Assembly (NCBI GenBank): GCA_963814985.1
Contig: CAWFFV010000056.1
Span: forward strand, 124,001-188,000
Source of the DNA: CAWFFV01 sp963814985
Lineage (GTDB): Bacteria > Chloroflexota > Ktedonobacteria > Ktedonobacterales > Ktedonobacteraceae
Length of the DNA stretch: 64,000 nt
Direction: 5' to 3'
The translations under genes were made by a program, and so were the position numbers. The notes below the pieces were generated by a model. That model worked only from the letters and a program-made list of their open reading frames with translations. It had not been told where the DNA came from and searched no databases. Shown here piece after piece: positions 18,441 through 27,978 of this stretch (the stretch's first letter is position 1; every line of letters starts with the position of its first letter).

Positions 18441-18863
18441 ATGAAAAACGACAAGAAGCACATCGTTCGAGAAACGAGCCGGTGGCTCCGTGTAGGGGTA
18501 CTCTCACTGAGCGTGCTGGGACCAATTATAAATACGGTGGCTACGCGTTTGCGTCAACGTGCTCAATCAGTCCAGGAAGTGAAAAAAACTGACGCATTCT
18601 CCAATTCTCCAGAGAAACCGGCTGCAGTTAGTGCTACCTTCTGGGTCATCTTTGGCTTCAGTGTTGGTTTGACAGTTGCAGGTATCACCGCCTACCAGCT
18701 GATACGACGACGCATACAGCAACAAAGCACCGAAGAGGAACCGTCTATTCAGTTATCACAGAACGGACATCTCAACCAGCCTGGTTTATCCGCAGAAGGA
18801 ATGAGAGACGTAGTTTACCCTGGTCCTGAGACCAAAACACAAGGTTCGTCATCCTCCGAATAA
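18441..18863 (+). CDS. Hypothetical membrane protein
   Basis: A ~140-residue protein with two hydrophobic segments, WLRVGVLSLSVLGPIINTVA near the start and SATFWVIFGFSVGLTVAGITAY in the middle, followed by a basic patch (LIRRRIQQQ) and a polar tail. This fits a small membrane protein with its tail in the cytoplasm. Family unknown. The ATG overlaps the stop of a 26-codon open frame (18361-18441, start ATG, TGATG overlap) that might be a leader; the evidence for that leader is only the overlap. Confidence 0.5.
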   Translation: MKNDKKHIVRETSRWLRVGVLSLSVLGPIINTVATRLRQRAQSVQEVKKTDAFSNSPEKPAAVSATFWVIFGFSVGLTVAGITAYQLIRRRIQQQSTEEEPSIQLSQNGHLNQPGLSAEGMRDVVYPGPETKTQGSSSSE

Positions 18864-18947
18864 TCTATCTTTGTACGAGGACATCAATATATATGGTAAG
18901 CAGCCCTGAAAGGCTACTTACCGCTTTTCCAGAGAAAAACGACCGTC

Positions 18948-19493
18948 TCAGCATCCATATTGTTCTGGTACCTGTCCGTCGCTAAAACCTTCATTGACGA
19001 TACCTTGCTTAACGAGATAACGCAAGAATGCCCATTGCTGTTCCTGGGTAGGCGATAGGGTAGACAAATTACTTTCTGTATCTGACTCCGTAGTCGTTTC
19101 TCGGCTTCCCTCCTCCTCAGCTACAGGAGGGAGTAATGGCTGTACAGATGGCAGAGGAGAGTATTCAGGCCGCTCTTCCATAATTGATCGACCAGGCTCA
19201 GGTAGAATTTCTTCCCTCTCTTGCTCAACAATGATGGTGGTAATGCCTGGCTGTGGTACAGTTCTATCCAGAGTGAGACGCCATATCGGTTCTTGTGTTG
19301 TGCTCCAGTTTAAGTCACTCGCAGTATATGGACCATCGGTCACAATGGATCGCTTCCAGGGCCACCACGCGAATAGTCTGTTCAACCATTGTTTAATCGT
19401 TTGCGTGATCATCTTGTTTTTGCTCATAGTGTATGGACCATAGCTTTCGCTACAAGGTACATTCTCTGGGTTCTCCAGCACTTCAACAAACAC
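18948..19493 (-). CDS. Hypothetical protein
   Basis: A 181-residue protein without recognisable domain. It has an amphipathic N-terminal stretch (TIKQWLNRLFAWWPWKRS), a beta-like middle (IWRLTLDRTVPQPGITTIIVEQ) and an acidic, proline- and serine-rich linker before a final helix (EQQWAFLRYLVKQGIVNEGF). The start is uncertain: an internal ATG at about residue 23 (MSKNKM) is also possible. It converges on the upstream unknown membrane protein. Confidence 0.5.
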   Translation of the reverse strand: MFVEVLENPENVPCSESYGPYTMSKNKMITQTIKQWLNRLFAWWPWKRSIVTDGPYTASDLNWSTTQEPIWRLTLDRTVPQPGITTIIVEQEREEILPEPGRSIMEERPEYSPLPSVQPLLPPVAEEEGSRETTTESDTESNLSTLSPTQEQQWAFLRYLVKQGIVNEGFSDGQVPEQYGC

Positions 19494-19499
19494 TAATCA

Positions 19500-19640
19500 G
19501 GTGACAACTCCCCCCACAGCTAAAGCTGGGGGTTTCTCAGTTCGTCCAATTCAGTCTCCTGAGCCGTCCCTGAGGGACGCGCCCCGGTCTTTAACAAGAT
19601 ATTCTTAAAGCTGCGTTCACGTAAAATAAACACCGATGGG
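19500..19640 (-). mobile_element. Remnant of an IS200/IS605-type right end with TnpB tail
   Basis: Read on the minus strand, this begins with codons resembling the end of TnpB (V-N-A-A in one frame, then GTAQETELDELRNPQL in another) and is followed by the hairpin CCCCCAGCTTTAGCTGTGGGGGG and GAGTTGTCAC. A TnpB tail joined to a G/C-rich hairpin is the usual right end (and omega-RNA scaffold) of these elements. The rest of tnpB and a left end are absent, so it is a relic. Assigned by pattern memory only. Confidence 0.5.
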
Positions 19641-19850
19641 GATACAGGAACATAGTAGCATATCAACAGGAACACGTCAAACTCTCTTGCATTTTTATGC
19701 TACGCGTGCCATAATCAAGGAAGGTTGGGCCAGAAGAAAAGAACCTTGACGTGTTCTCTCAATAGATGTTCGTTCCATGTCTAAAGATGTGGGTCATTTA
19801 ATTCATGTCTTGATCATTTCTGAAAACAGATAGAAAGACAGGTGTCGGCC
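19641..19850. other. Intergenic region with an 11-bp spaced inverted repeat
   Basis: Contains GAACACGTCAA (19670-19680) and its exact complement TTGACGTGTTC (19746-19756), with 65 bases between. No gene or promoter stands out. It could be the edge of a small mobile element or a looping operator; neither can be shown. Confidence 0.3.
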
Positions 19851-20057
19851 ATGCAGGAAGACGTTCTTGGAACCCGACGAACTGCCATCTCGGAAACATA
19901 TATCAATTGCGCACGGTGTGGAAAAACCACTCGTTTACGCTATGCTCGCGTCATCCAGAGCAATGTGCTTTCAGATAGCAATTCAGAGTTTGAATATCTC
20001 TGCCCAGAGTGCCAAAAAGCTCTTGCCGAAGGTGAAAAAGACCTTCCGCTGCTCTAG
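19851..20057 (+). CDS. Small zinc-ribbon protein
   Basis: A 68-residue protein with two cysteine pairs: NCARCGKTTRL and YLCPECQKAL, about 33 residues apart. This is a classic zinc-ribbon layout, and such small proteins usually bind nucleic acid or a partner protein. ATG 19851 is used; a GTG three codons earlier is in frame. A hairpin terminator follows ~40 bases after the stop. Function unknown. Confidence 0.6.
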   Translation: MQEDVLGTRRTAISETYINCARCGKTTRLRYARVIQSNVLSDSNSEFEYLCPECQKALAEGEKDLPLL

Positions 20058-20091
20058 CCCAGGCATTTCTTAATAAATAGCAGAGTTACGA

Positions 20092-20150
20092 CAAAAGGCA
20101 AAAGGCCGTCCGCAGGAGAATGCTTCTCGCTCTTTTGCCTTTTTCTGTAG
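20092..20150 (+). terminator. Rho-independent terminator after the zinc-ribbon gene
   Basis: AAAGGCAAAAG pairs with CTTTTGCCTTT across a ~30-base internal region that can pair partly (GTCCGCAGGAG...); it ends in a T-rich tract. Confidence 0.55.
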
Positions 20151-20162
20151 AGTTGCACATCA

Positions 20163-20229
20163 TACCCAATTATGTATTCGTTCTGCTCAGTCATTTTGGA
20201 GAAGACAGTGATGTTATCCTAATTGGGTA
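20163..20229. promoter_or_regulatory. Spaced inverted repeat before the hsp20 gene
   Basis: TACCCAATTA (20163-20172) and TAATTGGGTA (20220-20229) are exact complements 47 bases apart, ending 33 bases before the small heat-shock gene. The pair is well placed for a heat-shock operator or loop, but no known regulator site is recognised. Confidence 0.35.
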
Positions 20230-20261
20230 CTGTATGGTTGCTCGGTAAGGGAAAATGAGCC

Positions 20262-20732
20262 ATGCGCTATCGACGTGTGACCTATCGTTATGTCGATGGA
20301 TCACAAAAGCAACTGGAGCACCATTATCGTCAACTGTTCAATGACGTATTGCGCCAGGGCCAGCAGTCAATGCTTCACAGATCTGTCATATGGCGGCCTC
20401 TGGCTGATATCCTCTCGTCAGCGGAGCAAATGACAGTAAAGGTTGAACTCGCCGGAATGAAAGAAGAAGAAATTGAGGTCACTCTCTACGAGGATGCCCT
20501 GGTTATTAGCGGAGAGCGACAAGACGAGCATGAAGGACTGAGGAACCTGTGCTATCATGAGGCACAAATCCGCTATGGCCCATTTCGTATTGAAGTATTT
20601 ATTCCTTCCCCTATTCAGCGAGATGCGGTAACGGCTCGCTATGAGAATGGGATCCTCTGGGTAGATCTGCCAAAGTTACCCGAAAGTAAATCTGAGCGAG
20701 TACAAATTCAACATAACGGAACGAAAGAATAG
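20262..20732 (+). CDS. Hsp20/alpha-crystallin small heat-shock protein
   Basis: A 156-residue ATP-independent holdase. The alpha-crystallin domain runs from about residue 45 to 145: WRPLADILSSAEQMTVKVELAGMKEEEIEVTLYEDALVISGER is its first half, and RYENGILWVDLPK carries the conserved G-[IV]-L motif. There is an N-terminal arm of ~40 residues and a short C-terminal tail. It is 30 bases upstream of lon on the same strand, so the holdase and the protease that clears misfolded proteins are probably co-expressed. Confidence 0.9.
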   Translation: MRYRRVTYRYVDGSQKQLEHHYRQLFNDVLRQGQQSMLHRSVIWRPLADILSSAEQMTVKVELAGMKEEEIEVTLYEDALVISGERQDEHEGLRNLCYHEAQIRYGPFRIEVFIPSPIQRDAVTARYENGILWVDLPKLPESKSERVQIQHNGTKE

Positions 20733-20762
20733 CTATATCTGGCGAGATGTTAGAGAAGATTT

Positions 20763-23565
20763 ATGCAAAAGAACTATCATAATCAAGATTTAGAGTCCGA
20801 AGCAGATCTGGGAGATGCATCATCTCTTATCAATTCGGATGACCAGCAAGAGCAGCCACTAGACGACTCGAAAACGCTGCATGATATCGATGACCAGCCA
20901 ATAACCGATGCGAATACATCTGATCTACAACAGGACGCTCCTTCGGCTAGTAGAGATCAGGATGAGGTGAAAACTGAGGATGGTCTCACTGGTGAATACG
21001 AACCACACCCTCGCCGACAAGATGACGAAGATCGCCTGACTATCCCTGATGTTTTACCCGTTTTGCCACTGAAGGATACGGTAGTCTACCCCTTTTCTCT
21101 GGTTCAGCCCCTTGGTATAGGACAGGAACGTTCCATTCGTCTGATCGATGATGTGATGCGTGGAGACCGGCTCGTCGTATTGGTTGCACAAAAATCCGCT
21201 GATATAGAGCAGGCTGGACCCAATGACATCTTTCAGGTCGGAACAGTCTCACGGGTTGGACGTATGTTTCGCATGCCCGATGGCACTCTGCAAATTGCTG
21301 TGCAAGGCCTGGAGCGTGTCACTATTGGTGAGTTCACACAAGAGAAGCCCTATCTGACTGCCCATGTTACCTTGAAGCCTGATATTCAGGAAGATGATAA
21401 GCAGACTGAGGCAATCAAGCGCAATGTGATTGGCTACTTCCAACGTCTGGTTACCCTTGTACAAAATATGCCCGAAGGGGTGGCCGCCGCAACGTTGAAC
21501 CTGGAGGAGTCTCGCCAGGTTGTCTACGTCATCGCGACTTTCGTACAGATGGACCTGGAACTGCGCCAGAAATTGCTCGAACTCGACTCTGTGCATCAGA
21601 AGTTGTCCCGTCTGGCTAATTTCCTGATACATGAGCTGGAAATTCTCGAACTGGGCAAGAAGATTCAGACCAGCGCTCAAGAAGAAATGGGGAAGATGCA
21701 GCGCGAGTACTTGCTGCGTGAACAACTCAAGGCGATCCAGCGTGAATTGGGCGAGGAAAGCGAAGAGCAAGCCACTATTAATGAATTACGCAACAAGATC
21801 GATGAAGCAAAAATGCCTGATGAGGCTCTAAAAGAGGCAAACCGGGAACTCTCGCGCCTCGAAAAGCTCCCTACGGCATCCCCCGAATATAGTATCATTC
21901 GCACCTATCTGGAATTACTGGTCAGTCTTCCCTGGAGCAAGAGTACTGGTGAACAAATCGATGTGCCACATGCACGGCAGGTTCTCGACCAGGATCACTA
22001 TGATCTTGAAAAGATCAAGGAGCGTATCCTGGAGTATCTGGCTGTTCGTCGCTTGAAGGAAGAACGTAAAGCTGAACAGATCAGACATAACCATGAGGTT
22101 GCCAGCGTCGAGGATGACGTGGAAGTCGAGCAGATACGTCCGACGCAACCCCTCCAATCGCCAGAGGCAACACGTGCGATTAATCGTGAGCCAATCCTCT
22201 GTTTTGTGGGACCTCCAGGGGTAGGGAAAACATCGCTGGGTCAGTCGATTGCGCGCGCGCTGGGCCGAAAGTTTGCGCGTATGTCACTCGGTGGCATTCG
22301 CGACGAGGCCGAAATTCGTGGACATCGTCGCACCTATATAGGTGCTATGCCTGGACGTGTCATCCAGACACTACGCCGTGTCGATACGAATGATCCTGTA
22401 ATTATGCTGGACGAGGTAGATAAGGTGGGAGCCGATTGGCGCGGTGATCCTTCTTCCGCATTGCTGGAGGTTTTGGACCCTGAGCAAAACTATAACTTCC
22501 GCGATAACTATCTGGATCTTCCCTTTGATCTGTCTAAGGTCATGTTTATCGCGACAGCTAATGCTCTAGAGCCAATTCCAGCCGCACTGCGTGACCGTAT
22601 GGAAATCCTGGAACTGTCGGGCTATACGGAAGAGCAAAAGTTGCACATTGCCCGCAACTATCTGCTGCCCAAACAGCTTGAGGCCAATGGGTTGAACAAG
22701 GATGGTGAGTTGACGGTCGATGATGACGCTCTACGCCGCATTGCACGGGATTATACACGTGAGGCCGGAGTACGTAACCTGGAGCGTGAGGTGGGTTCAC
22801 TTTGCCGCAAGGTAGCACGACAGATCTCAGAGGGCAAGAAAGATCCCATTCATGTTACTGGGGAGACACTCCCCGAATACCTGGGCCGCCAGCGTTTCTT
22901 TGAGGAAGCTGCCGAGCGTATTGACCGTCCTGGCATCGCCACAGGACTGGTATGGACACCAGTAGGCGGTGAGATTATCTTTATCGAAGCGGCCTCTATG
23001 CCCAGCAAAGATTCACGCTTAACCTTAACAGGCCAGTTGGGGGATGTGATGAAAGAGTCGGCAACGGCAGCATTGAGTTATGTACGCTCCAACGCAGCAC
23101 AACTCAAGCTCCCACTCAATGTCTTCGAGGATCAGAATGTACATATTCACGTTCCAGCGGGGGCAATCCCGAAAGATGGGCCTTCCGCAGGGGTGACGAT
23201 GGTTACGGTGCTGACCTCCCTGGCAAGTGGTCGCAAGGTACGCTCCGATGTTGCCATGACAGGTGAAATTACGCTACGCGGTAAGGTGATGCCGATAGGT
23301 GGAGTCAAAGAGAAGGTGTTAGCAGCCTATCGTTCAGGTATCCGCACGGTCATTCTACCCAAAAAGAATGAACTTGACTTGATGGAGGATCTGCCCAAAG
23401 AATTACATGAGCAGATGACCTTTGTCTTTGTCACCGACATCCGCGAAGTCCTTGAGGCTGCCCTCGAACCTCTCGACCAGCAACAGCGAGACGGTCGCCC
23501 CAGAGCAAAATGGCACCACTCGTCCCAAAAGGCGCAAGACCGAGAAGGCGATTGCGAATGTGTAG
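20763..23565 (+). CDS. lon: ATP-dependent Lon protease (frame break in the tail)
   Basis: Cytoplasmic AAA+ serine protease for damaged and regulatory proteins. After a ~95-residue acidic extension, the Lon N-domain begins at LPVLPLKDTVVYP. The AAA+ module has Walker A GPPGVGKTSLG and Walker B VIMLDEVDKVG; the protease domain has PKDGPSAGVTM (catalytic Ser) and GGVKEKVLAA (catalytic Lys). The literal frame runs to 23681 through a palindrome and into radC. Adding one frame change near 23480 gives the tail SETVAPEQNGTTRPKRRKTEK and stops at 23565, just before the palindrome, which is much more natural. An insert with ...ERKAEQIRHNHEVASVEDD... precedes Walker A. Confidence 0.93.
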
Positions 23566-23576
23566 TGAGGATGTTG

Positions 23577-23645
23577 TATAGGTATTTTGTGGTCAGTGGC
23601 AGAAATTGCGGCGCAATTTCTGCCACTGACCACAAAATACCTATA
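23577..23645. terminator. Perfect 69-base palindrome between lon and radC
   Basis: 34 bp exact arms around a single central G at 23611, with core AAATTGCG-G-CGCAATTT. It lies between two convergent genes, 12 bases after the repaired lon stop. It shares the TTGCG-G-CGCAA centre with 24534-24602, 38667-38745 and 49329-49405, but its stem sequence is its own. Confidence 0.8.
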
Positions 23646-23657
23646 CGAGTTACGGAC

Positions 23658-24404
23658 TCACCAATGCATACGTTCTTTTAAGCTGATATAGCGTGGATTG
23701 CCAATGATCAGGTGATCAATCAGCTCTATGTCGAGAAGACGTCCGGCCTCGACAAGTTGCCGGGTAATTTCGATATCTTCTGGCGAGGGAGTCGGATCTC
23801 CGCTAGGATGGTTATGGCATACAATCACATGCGGACAGTTGCGCACAATGGCAGGACGGAAGACTTCGGACGCTCGCAGGACTGAACTATTGACGGTCCC
23901 CTTATAGCTTTTTATATGCTCTATAACCTGGTTCTTCATGTCGAGGATTAAAATATGCATCTCTTCATGATCCAAATACATTAAATGCATGCGAACCAGA
24001 TTAGCTGCGTCATCCGCTGATCTGATCTGATATTTTTTGTCTGGCTGCTGTACACTCAACCGCTTTCCTATCTCCAATGCGGCTTTTAACTGCGCGGTTT
24101 TCGCCATACCCAGACCATACTCAGTGCACAGTTCGTGAAATCCCGCACTCATCAGTCCACCTAAACCACCATACTTGAGCAGCAGTTTGTTGGCCAGTTC
24201 CATGACATTATCGCGCTTTGTGCCTGTACGAAGGAGAATGGCTATCAGATCCGATGTGGAGAGGGACTCCGCCCCTCTGTTTTGCAATCGTTCACGTGGA
24301 CGGTCATCGATGGGAATATCATGGACGGTGGCATGATACTCTGGCTTGATGATGGTTAGCATCGAGGTATTTTTCCCAAGGGCACCACTAGACATATTAT
24401 ACAT
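23658..24404 (-). CDS. radC: RadC/JAB-domain DNA repair-family protein
   Basis: A ~248-residue RadC (YeeS) family protein. The N-terminal helix-hairpin-helix-like part reads DRPRERLQNRGAESLSTSDLIAILLRTG; the C-terminal JAB/MPN+ domain has VIVCHNHPSGDPTPSPED, the metal-binding HxHPSGxxxxSxxD motif. Despite its name, RadC's role in DNA repair is unproven; the fold suggests a metallo-hydrolase. AAGGGGG precedes ATG 24404, and an internal ATG at 24362 (MLTIIKPEYH) is an alternative start. It converges on lon. Confidence 0.9.
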   Translation of the reverse strand: MYNMSSGALGKNTSMLTIIKPEYHATVHDIPIDDRPRERLQNRGAESLSTSDLIAILLRTGTKRDNVMELANKLLLKYGGLGGLMSAGFHELCTEYGLGMAKTAQLKAALEIGKRLSVQQPDKKYQIRSADDAANLVRMHLMYLDHEEMHILILDMKNQVIEHIKSYKGTVNSSVLRASEVFRPAIVRNCPHVIVCHNHPSGDPTPSPEDIEITRQLVEAGRLLDIELIDHLIIGNPRYISLKERMHW

Positions 24405-24504
24405 TTTCCCCCTTACAACTTTCTTTTATTATTCACATAAGTAATAATACATTGATATAATCTAAAATACAATAGGTAATGGAGAAAGTATGTCTTGTAA
24501 TTTC

Positions 24505-24603
24505 TCACCACCTGCGGTGGCTCGCCTCTGTATTAAGTGGGTTTTGTGGCTGGTGGCTGGGGTTGCGGCGCAACCCCAGCTACCAGCCACAAAACCCACT
24601 TAT
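24505..24603. repeat. Composite palindromic element, copy A
   Basis: A small hairpin CCACC-TGC-GGTGG (24508-24520) followed by a long palindrome, 24534-24602, with one G:T wobble, around a central G (24568) in GGTTGCG-G-CGCAACC. The outer stem contains GTGGGTTTTGTGG. It lacks the third module (GCGCC-TTC-GGCGC) seen in full copies. It lies just after the 3' end of the CysS/MshC-like gene and before radC. Confidence 0.75.
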
Positions 24604-24619
24604 TAATCATGATGGGTGA

Positions 24620-25804
24620 TTATACACACAAGCCTAAAACAGCTGCAAGACGTAGAATCTCTGCACCTGTATTCTGATCATGGCTAGCTAACACCTTCTC
24701 AGCGGCTTGCCTGAGCAACAGAAGAGCCGCCGGTGTGTTCAGATCGTTATCCATAGCAGTAGTGAAGCGGTTGCGCAGCATAATATCTTCGCCCGTGGAC
24801 TCGCTACCCACAAGCGTACGTATCTGCTGAAAGAGTTCTGCGGTCTCAGTGGCAACTTGCAGATCTTCGCGGAAACACTCCCAGGGATAGCGGTAGTGAT
24901 GGCTCAGCAAGACAATGCGAATGGCATCTGCTGTGTAATCTTTTAGCAGGTTACTGACAAGTGTCAGATTACCAAGTGACTTACTCATCTTCTCACCATC
25001 CTGATAAACCATTCCGGTATGCATCCAGAAATGCGAAAAGGGGGCTTTTCCTGTGTAGTGTTCAGATTGAGCAATTTCACAGGTATGGTGGGGAAAAGCA
25101 AGGTCCACGCCACCACCATGAATATCTAACTGCGAACCCAGATAGCGTATTGACATGGCGCTACATTCGATATGCCAGCCGGGACGCCCTGGACCCCATG
25201 GACTAGGCCATGCAGGTTCACCAGGAGACTGAGCCTGCCACAACACAAAATCGAGTGGATCTCTTTTACGTGCATCATCGGGAAAATTGCCTCGCTCATT
25301 GGCAATAGCAAGCATAGACGGGTAATCATTTAGCCCGATGGCACGTGCCATACCACCAAAATCAGGATCTTGCCTGACACTATAGAAGACACACGCTTCG
25401 CTCTCATAGGCATAGCCACGCTCTATCAGAGTCTTCACGATCTCAATCACCCCAGGAATCTCGTTAGTGGCACTTACATAAACATCTGGACGGCGTATAT
25501 TGAGTGCATCCATATCACGTAGATAGCGTTGAGTTTCACGTCGTCCCAGTTCATCCCAGGCCATACCCAATTCACGGGCTTTGCGCAGAACGTCATCGTC
25601 GATATCAGTTACGTTTTGTACGTACCGGACCTTATATCCAGAGTATTCCAGGTAGCGAATCAGAGCATCGAACGAGATATAGGTAAAGGCATGACCCAGG
25701 TGTGTTGTGTCGTAAGGGGTAACTCCGCATACATAAATCCGTACGGTATCATCCAACGGAGTAAATGTTTCAAGAGACTGGGTCAAAGTATTAAACAGTT
25801 TCAT
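24620..25804 (-). CDS. Cysteinyl-tRNA synthetase-like / MshC-like ligase, short form
   Basis: A 394-residue class I synthetase core that activates cysteine with ATP. It has VCGVTPYDTTHLGHA (HIGH region), zinc-type Cys in HIECSAMS, FPHHTCEIAQSE and the KMSKS motif (GEKMSKSLGN). It ends ~60 residues after KMSKS, lacking the usual CysS anticodon-binding C-terminus (normal CysS is ~460 residues). The TPYDTTHLGHAFTY stretch and the length match MshC, which joins cysteine to glucosaminyl-inositol in mycothiol synthesis, but short CysS forms also exist. Its start overlaps the end of tatD by 14 bases, showing coupling. Confidence 0.75.
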   Translation of the reverse strand: MKLFNTLTQSLETFTPLDDTVRIYVCGVTPYDTTHLGHAFTYISFDALIRYLEYSGYKVRYVQNVTDIDDDVLRKARELGMAWDELGRRETQRYLRDMDALNIRRPDVYVSATNEIPGVIEIVKTLIERGYAYESEACVFYSVRQDPDFGGMARAIGLNDYPSMLAIANERGNFPDDARKRDPLDFVLWQAQSPGEPAWPSPWGPGRPGWHIECSAMSIRYLGSQLDIHGGGVDLAFPHHTCEIAQSEHYTGKAPFSHFWMHTGMVYQDGEKMSKSLGNLTLVSNLLKDYTADAIRIVLLSHHYRYPWECFREDLQVATETAELFQQIRTLVGSESTGEDIMLRNRFTTAMDNDLNTPAALLLLRQAAEKVLASHDQNTGAEILRLAAVLGLCV

Positions 25805-26576
25805 GATTTTCTCCTAGACCGAACAGACGAACAGCGTTTGTGGTGGTAATCTGAGCAATCTCTTCCAGTGTCATATTACGCAGATCCGCCAGTTTCTCGG
25901 CAACACGTTTCACAAAACGTGGTTCATTCCGTTTGACCTGGAGCGGCCTGGGTACCAGATAAGGGCTATCAGTCTCAACCAGAACACGATCTAACGGGGC
26001 CATTCTTGCCACCTCTGGAAGATCATTCCCCTGCTTTGTCAGCGGTCCTGCAAACGAGAGCAGAAAGCCATCAAAAGTCAGGCACTCTTCAGCCTGAGCA
26101 ACATTACCAGAGAAACAATGAAACACACCACGCAATCCCTGACCATGGGCACGCAGTAGCTCAACTACATCATCATGTGAGTCGCGTACATGGATGATAC
26201 ATGGCAGGTTACATTCGCGAGCAAGCTGGAGATGAGCACAAAAGACGGCACGTTGTACTTCACGTGGTGAGAGCATACGGAAATAATCAAGCCCAAACTC
26301 CCCGATGGCCACCACTTCCGGCTCACGCGCCATTTCGCGTAAGTGTGCACCTGCCTCCTCAGTATAAGTTGTAGCATCGTGAGGATGTATTCCGACACCA
26401 GCAAAAACGGTGCCGGGATGTGTTTTTGCTAGAGCCAGTGCTGCACGACTCGAAGCAAGATCACAACCAGGATCAACCATACGGGTAACGCCAGACGCAA
26501 CAGCCGCTTGTATCACCTCTTCACGATCAGCTTGAAAACGCGAGGTATCAATGTGGGTATGGCTATCGACGAGCAC
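25791..26576 (-). CDS. tatD: TatD-family metal-dependent deoxyribonuclease
   Basis: A ~261-residue TIM-barrel hydrolase. The metal motif DSHTHIDTSRF opens the protein, GVGIHPHDA and AIGEFGLDYF follow, then IIHVRDS, FHCFSG and VLVETDSPYLVP, which are the full set of TatD residues. TatD enzymes are 3'-5' DNases/RNases for DNA fragments and peroxide damage. I chose GTG 26576 (VLVDSHTH, AAAGGA upstream) rather than an in-frame ATG 10 codons earlier. It is the first gene of a two-gene unit with the CysS-like gene. Confidence 0.9.
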   Translation of the reverse strand: MLVDSHTHIDTSRFQADREEVIQAAVASGVTRMVDPGCDLASSRAALALAKTHPGTVFAGVGIHPHDATTYTEEAGAHLREMAREPEVVAIGEFGLDYFRMLSPREVQRAVFCAHLQLARECNLPCIIHVRDSHDDVVELLRAHGQGLRGVFHCFSGNVAQAEECLTFDGFLLSFAGPLTKQGNDLPEVARMAPLDRVLVETDSPYLVPRPLQVKRNEPRFVKRVAEKLADLRNMTLEEIAQITTTNAVRLFGLGENHETV

Positions 26577-26775
26577 TACGTGTATCCTTTCCAGCAAATA
26601 GCACAAGAAAGGGAGAGCTAAGACAACTGCATGGCCTGTCTCTCCCTATTGACTTCATTACCTGTAGTATAGACAGCGAACTACAAAGGTGTCAAACCAG
26701 AAATGATCCCCAGTATCCGTCAGGTTTTTGCAGAGAGGCGGAAGCAACACGCTGACAATATCACACAATATCACA

Positions 26776-26819
26776 AAATCTATATATCATATGAATTTCC
26801 TCAAGATTTATATAGATTT
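26776..26819. promoter_or_regulatory. A/T-rich inverted repeat upstream of hemE
   Basis: AAATCTATATA (26776-26786) and TATATAGATTT (26809-26819) are exact complements, 80 bases before the hemE ATG, in the tatD-hemE divergent region. Possible operator or promoter-region hairpin; no known regulator is matched. Confidence 0.35.
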
Positions 26820-26899
26820 GCCATTGTCACAAAGCCACAACCACGCTATTATATTGTCAAGGTTCTACACCTGAATCATTGTAAGTAAGAAGGAATATA

Positions 26900-27970
26900 A
26901 TGCAAAAAGAAACTTTGGCCACTGCCATACCAGCAAAAACTGGAGTAGCGCGCTTTCTTGACGCTTGCCACCTCCAGCAGCCTGACGCAACTCCCATCTG
27001 GTTTATGCGACAAGCCGGGCGCTGTCTTGCCGAGTACCGCGAACTGCGCCAGAAGTACCATATCCTGGAGATGGCAAAAAATCCTGAACTGTGTACGATG
27101 GTGACATTGATGCCCGTGAAAACTTTTGGTGTCGATGCCGCAGTGCTCTATGCTGATATTATGCTGCCCATCGAAGAAATGGGTATCTCTCTGGAAATTG
27201 AACCAGACATTGGACCAATCATCCACAATCCTGTACGCACTATGAGAGATGTTGAAGCTCTGTATGTCCCCTCTACCCAGGAAACCACGCCCTTTGTCAT
27301 GGAGGCGATACGACTTGTACGTCGTGAACTGGAAGGAAAACAGGCGGTAATTGGCTTTTCAGGTGCACCATTCACCCTGGCCTGCTATATGATTGAGGGA
27401 AGACCATCGCGCGATTATGGGCTTGCCAAGTCGCTGATGTATGGTCAGCCAGAAGTGTGGCATGCCCTCATGAACAAGCTGACGGACTTAATCTCTAACT
27501 ACCTCCTGGCACAAATCAATGCAGGTGCTGATGTCGTACAGCTTTTTGATAGTTGGGTCGGTGCTCTCAGCCCCAGCACCTACAGGCGGTTTGTACAGCC
27601 CTACACACAACGCATCTTCGCAGCAGTCAAACAGACTGCCACCCCCTCAATTCACTTCGGCACCGGGACAGCCGCATTGTTAGAGTTGATGGCTGAAACC
27701 GGTGGAGATATCCTCAGCGTCGATTGGCGCGTGGATCTCGATGAGGCCTGGGCACGAATTGGCTACGATAAAGGAATTCAAGGTAATCTTGACCCTACGC
27801 TCATGTTGACTTCCTGGCCCGCCATCGAAGCAGGTATGCGCGACATTTTACGACGCGCTGATGGGCGTGCAGGGCACATCTTTAATCTTGGACATGGTGT
27901 ACTTGCTCCTACAGATCCAGATCTGCTACGTCGTCTGGTCGATGCCGTTCATGAGGAAACTAGAAGGTAA
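26900..27970 (+). CDS. hemE: Uroporphyrinogen decarboxylase
   Basis: HemE removes four acetate carboxyls from uroporphyrinogen III to give coproporphyrinogen III in haem synthesis. Signatures: PIWFMRQAGRCLAEYRELR (substrate-binding Arg), YADIMLP with the catalytic Asp, GFSGAPFTLACYMIEG, and FDSWVG. At 356 residues it has normal length. AAGGAATATA precedes the ATG. hemH follows after 8 bases, so the two form a haem operon. Conserved Tyr is in ACYMIEG. Confidence 0.95.
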   Translation: MQKETLATAIPAKTGVARFLDACHLQQPDATPIWFMRQAGRCLAEYRELRQKYHILEMAKNPELCTMVTLMPVKTFGVDAAVLYADIMLPIEEMGISLEIEPDIGPIIHNPVRTMRDVEALYVPSTQETTPFVMEAIRLVRRELEGKQAVIGFSGAPFTLACYMIEGRPSRDYGLAKSLMYGQPEVWHALMNKLTDLISNYLLAQINAGADVVQLFDSWVGALSPSTYRRFVQPYTQRIFAAVKQTATPSIHFGTGTAALLELMAETGGDILSVDWRVDLDEAWARIGYDKGIQGNLDPTLMLTSWPAIEAGMRDILRRADGRAGHIFNLGHGVLAPTDPDLLRRLVDAVHEETRR

Positions 27971-27978
27971 AAGGAAAG

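Noticed and set aside
19500..19540. Terminator of the gene at 18948-19493
   Set aside because: The hairpin is upstream of that gene's start, not after its stop; it fits an IS end better.
23566..23681. Extended C-terminus of Lon running to 23681
   Set aside because: It reads through a palindrome and into radC; a one-base shift gives a natural basic tail and stop at 23565.
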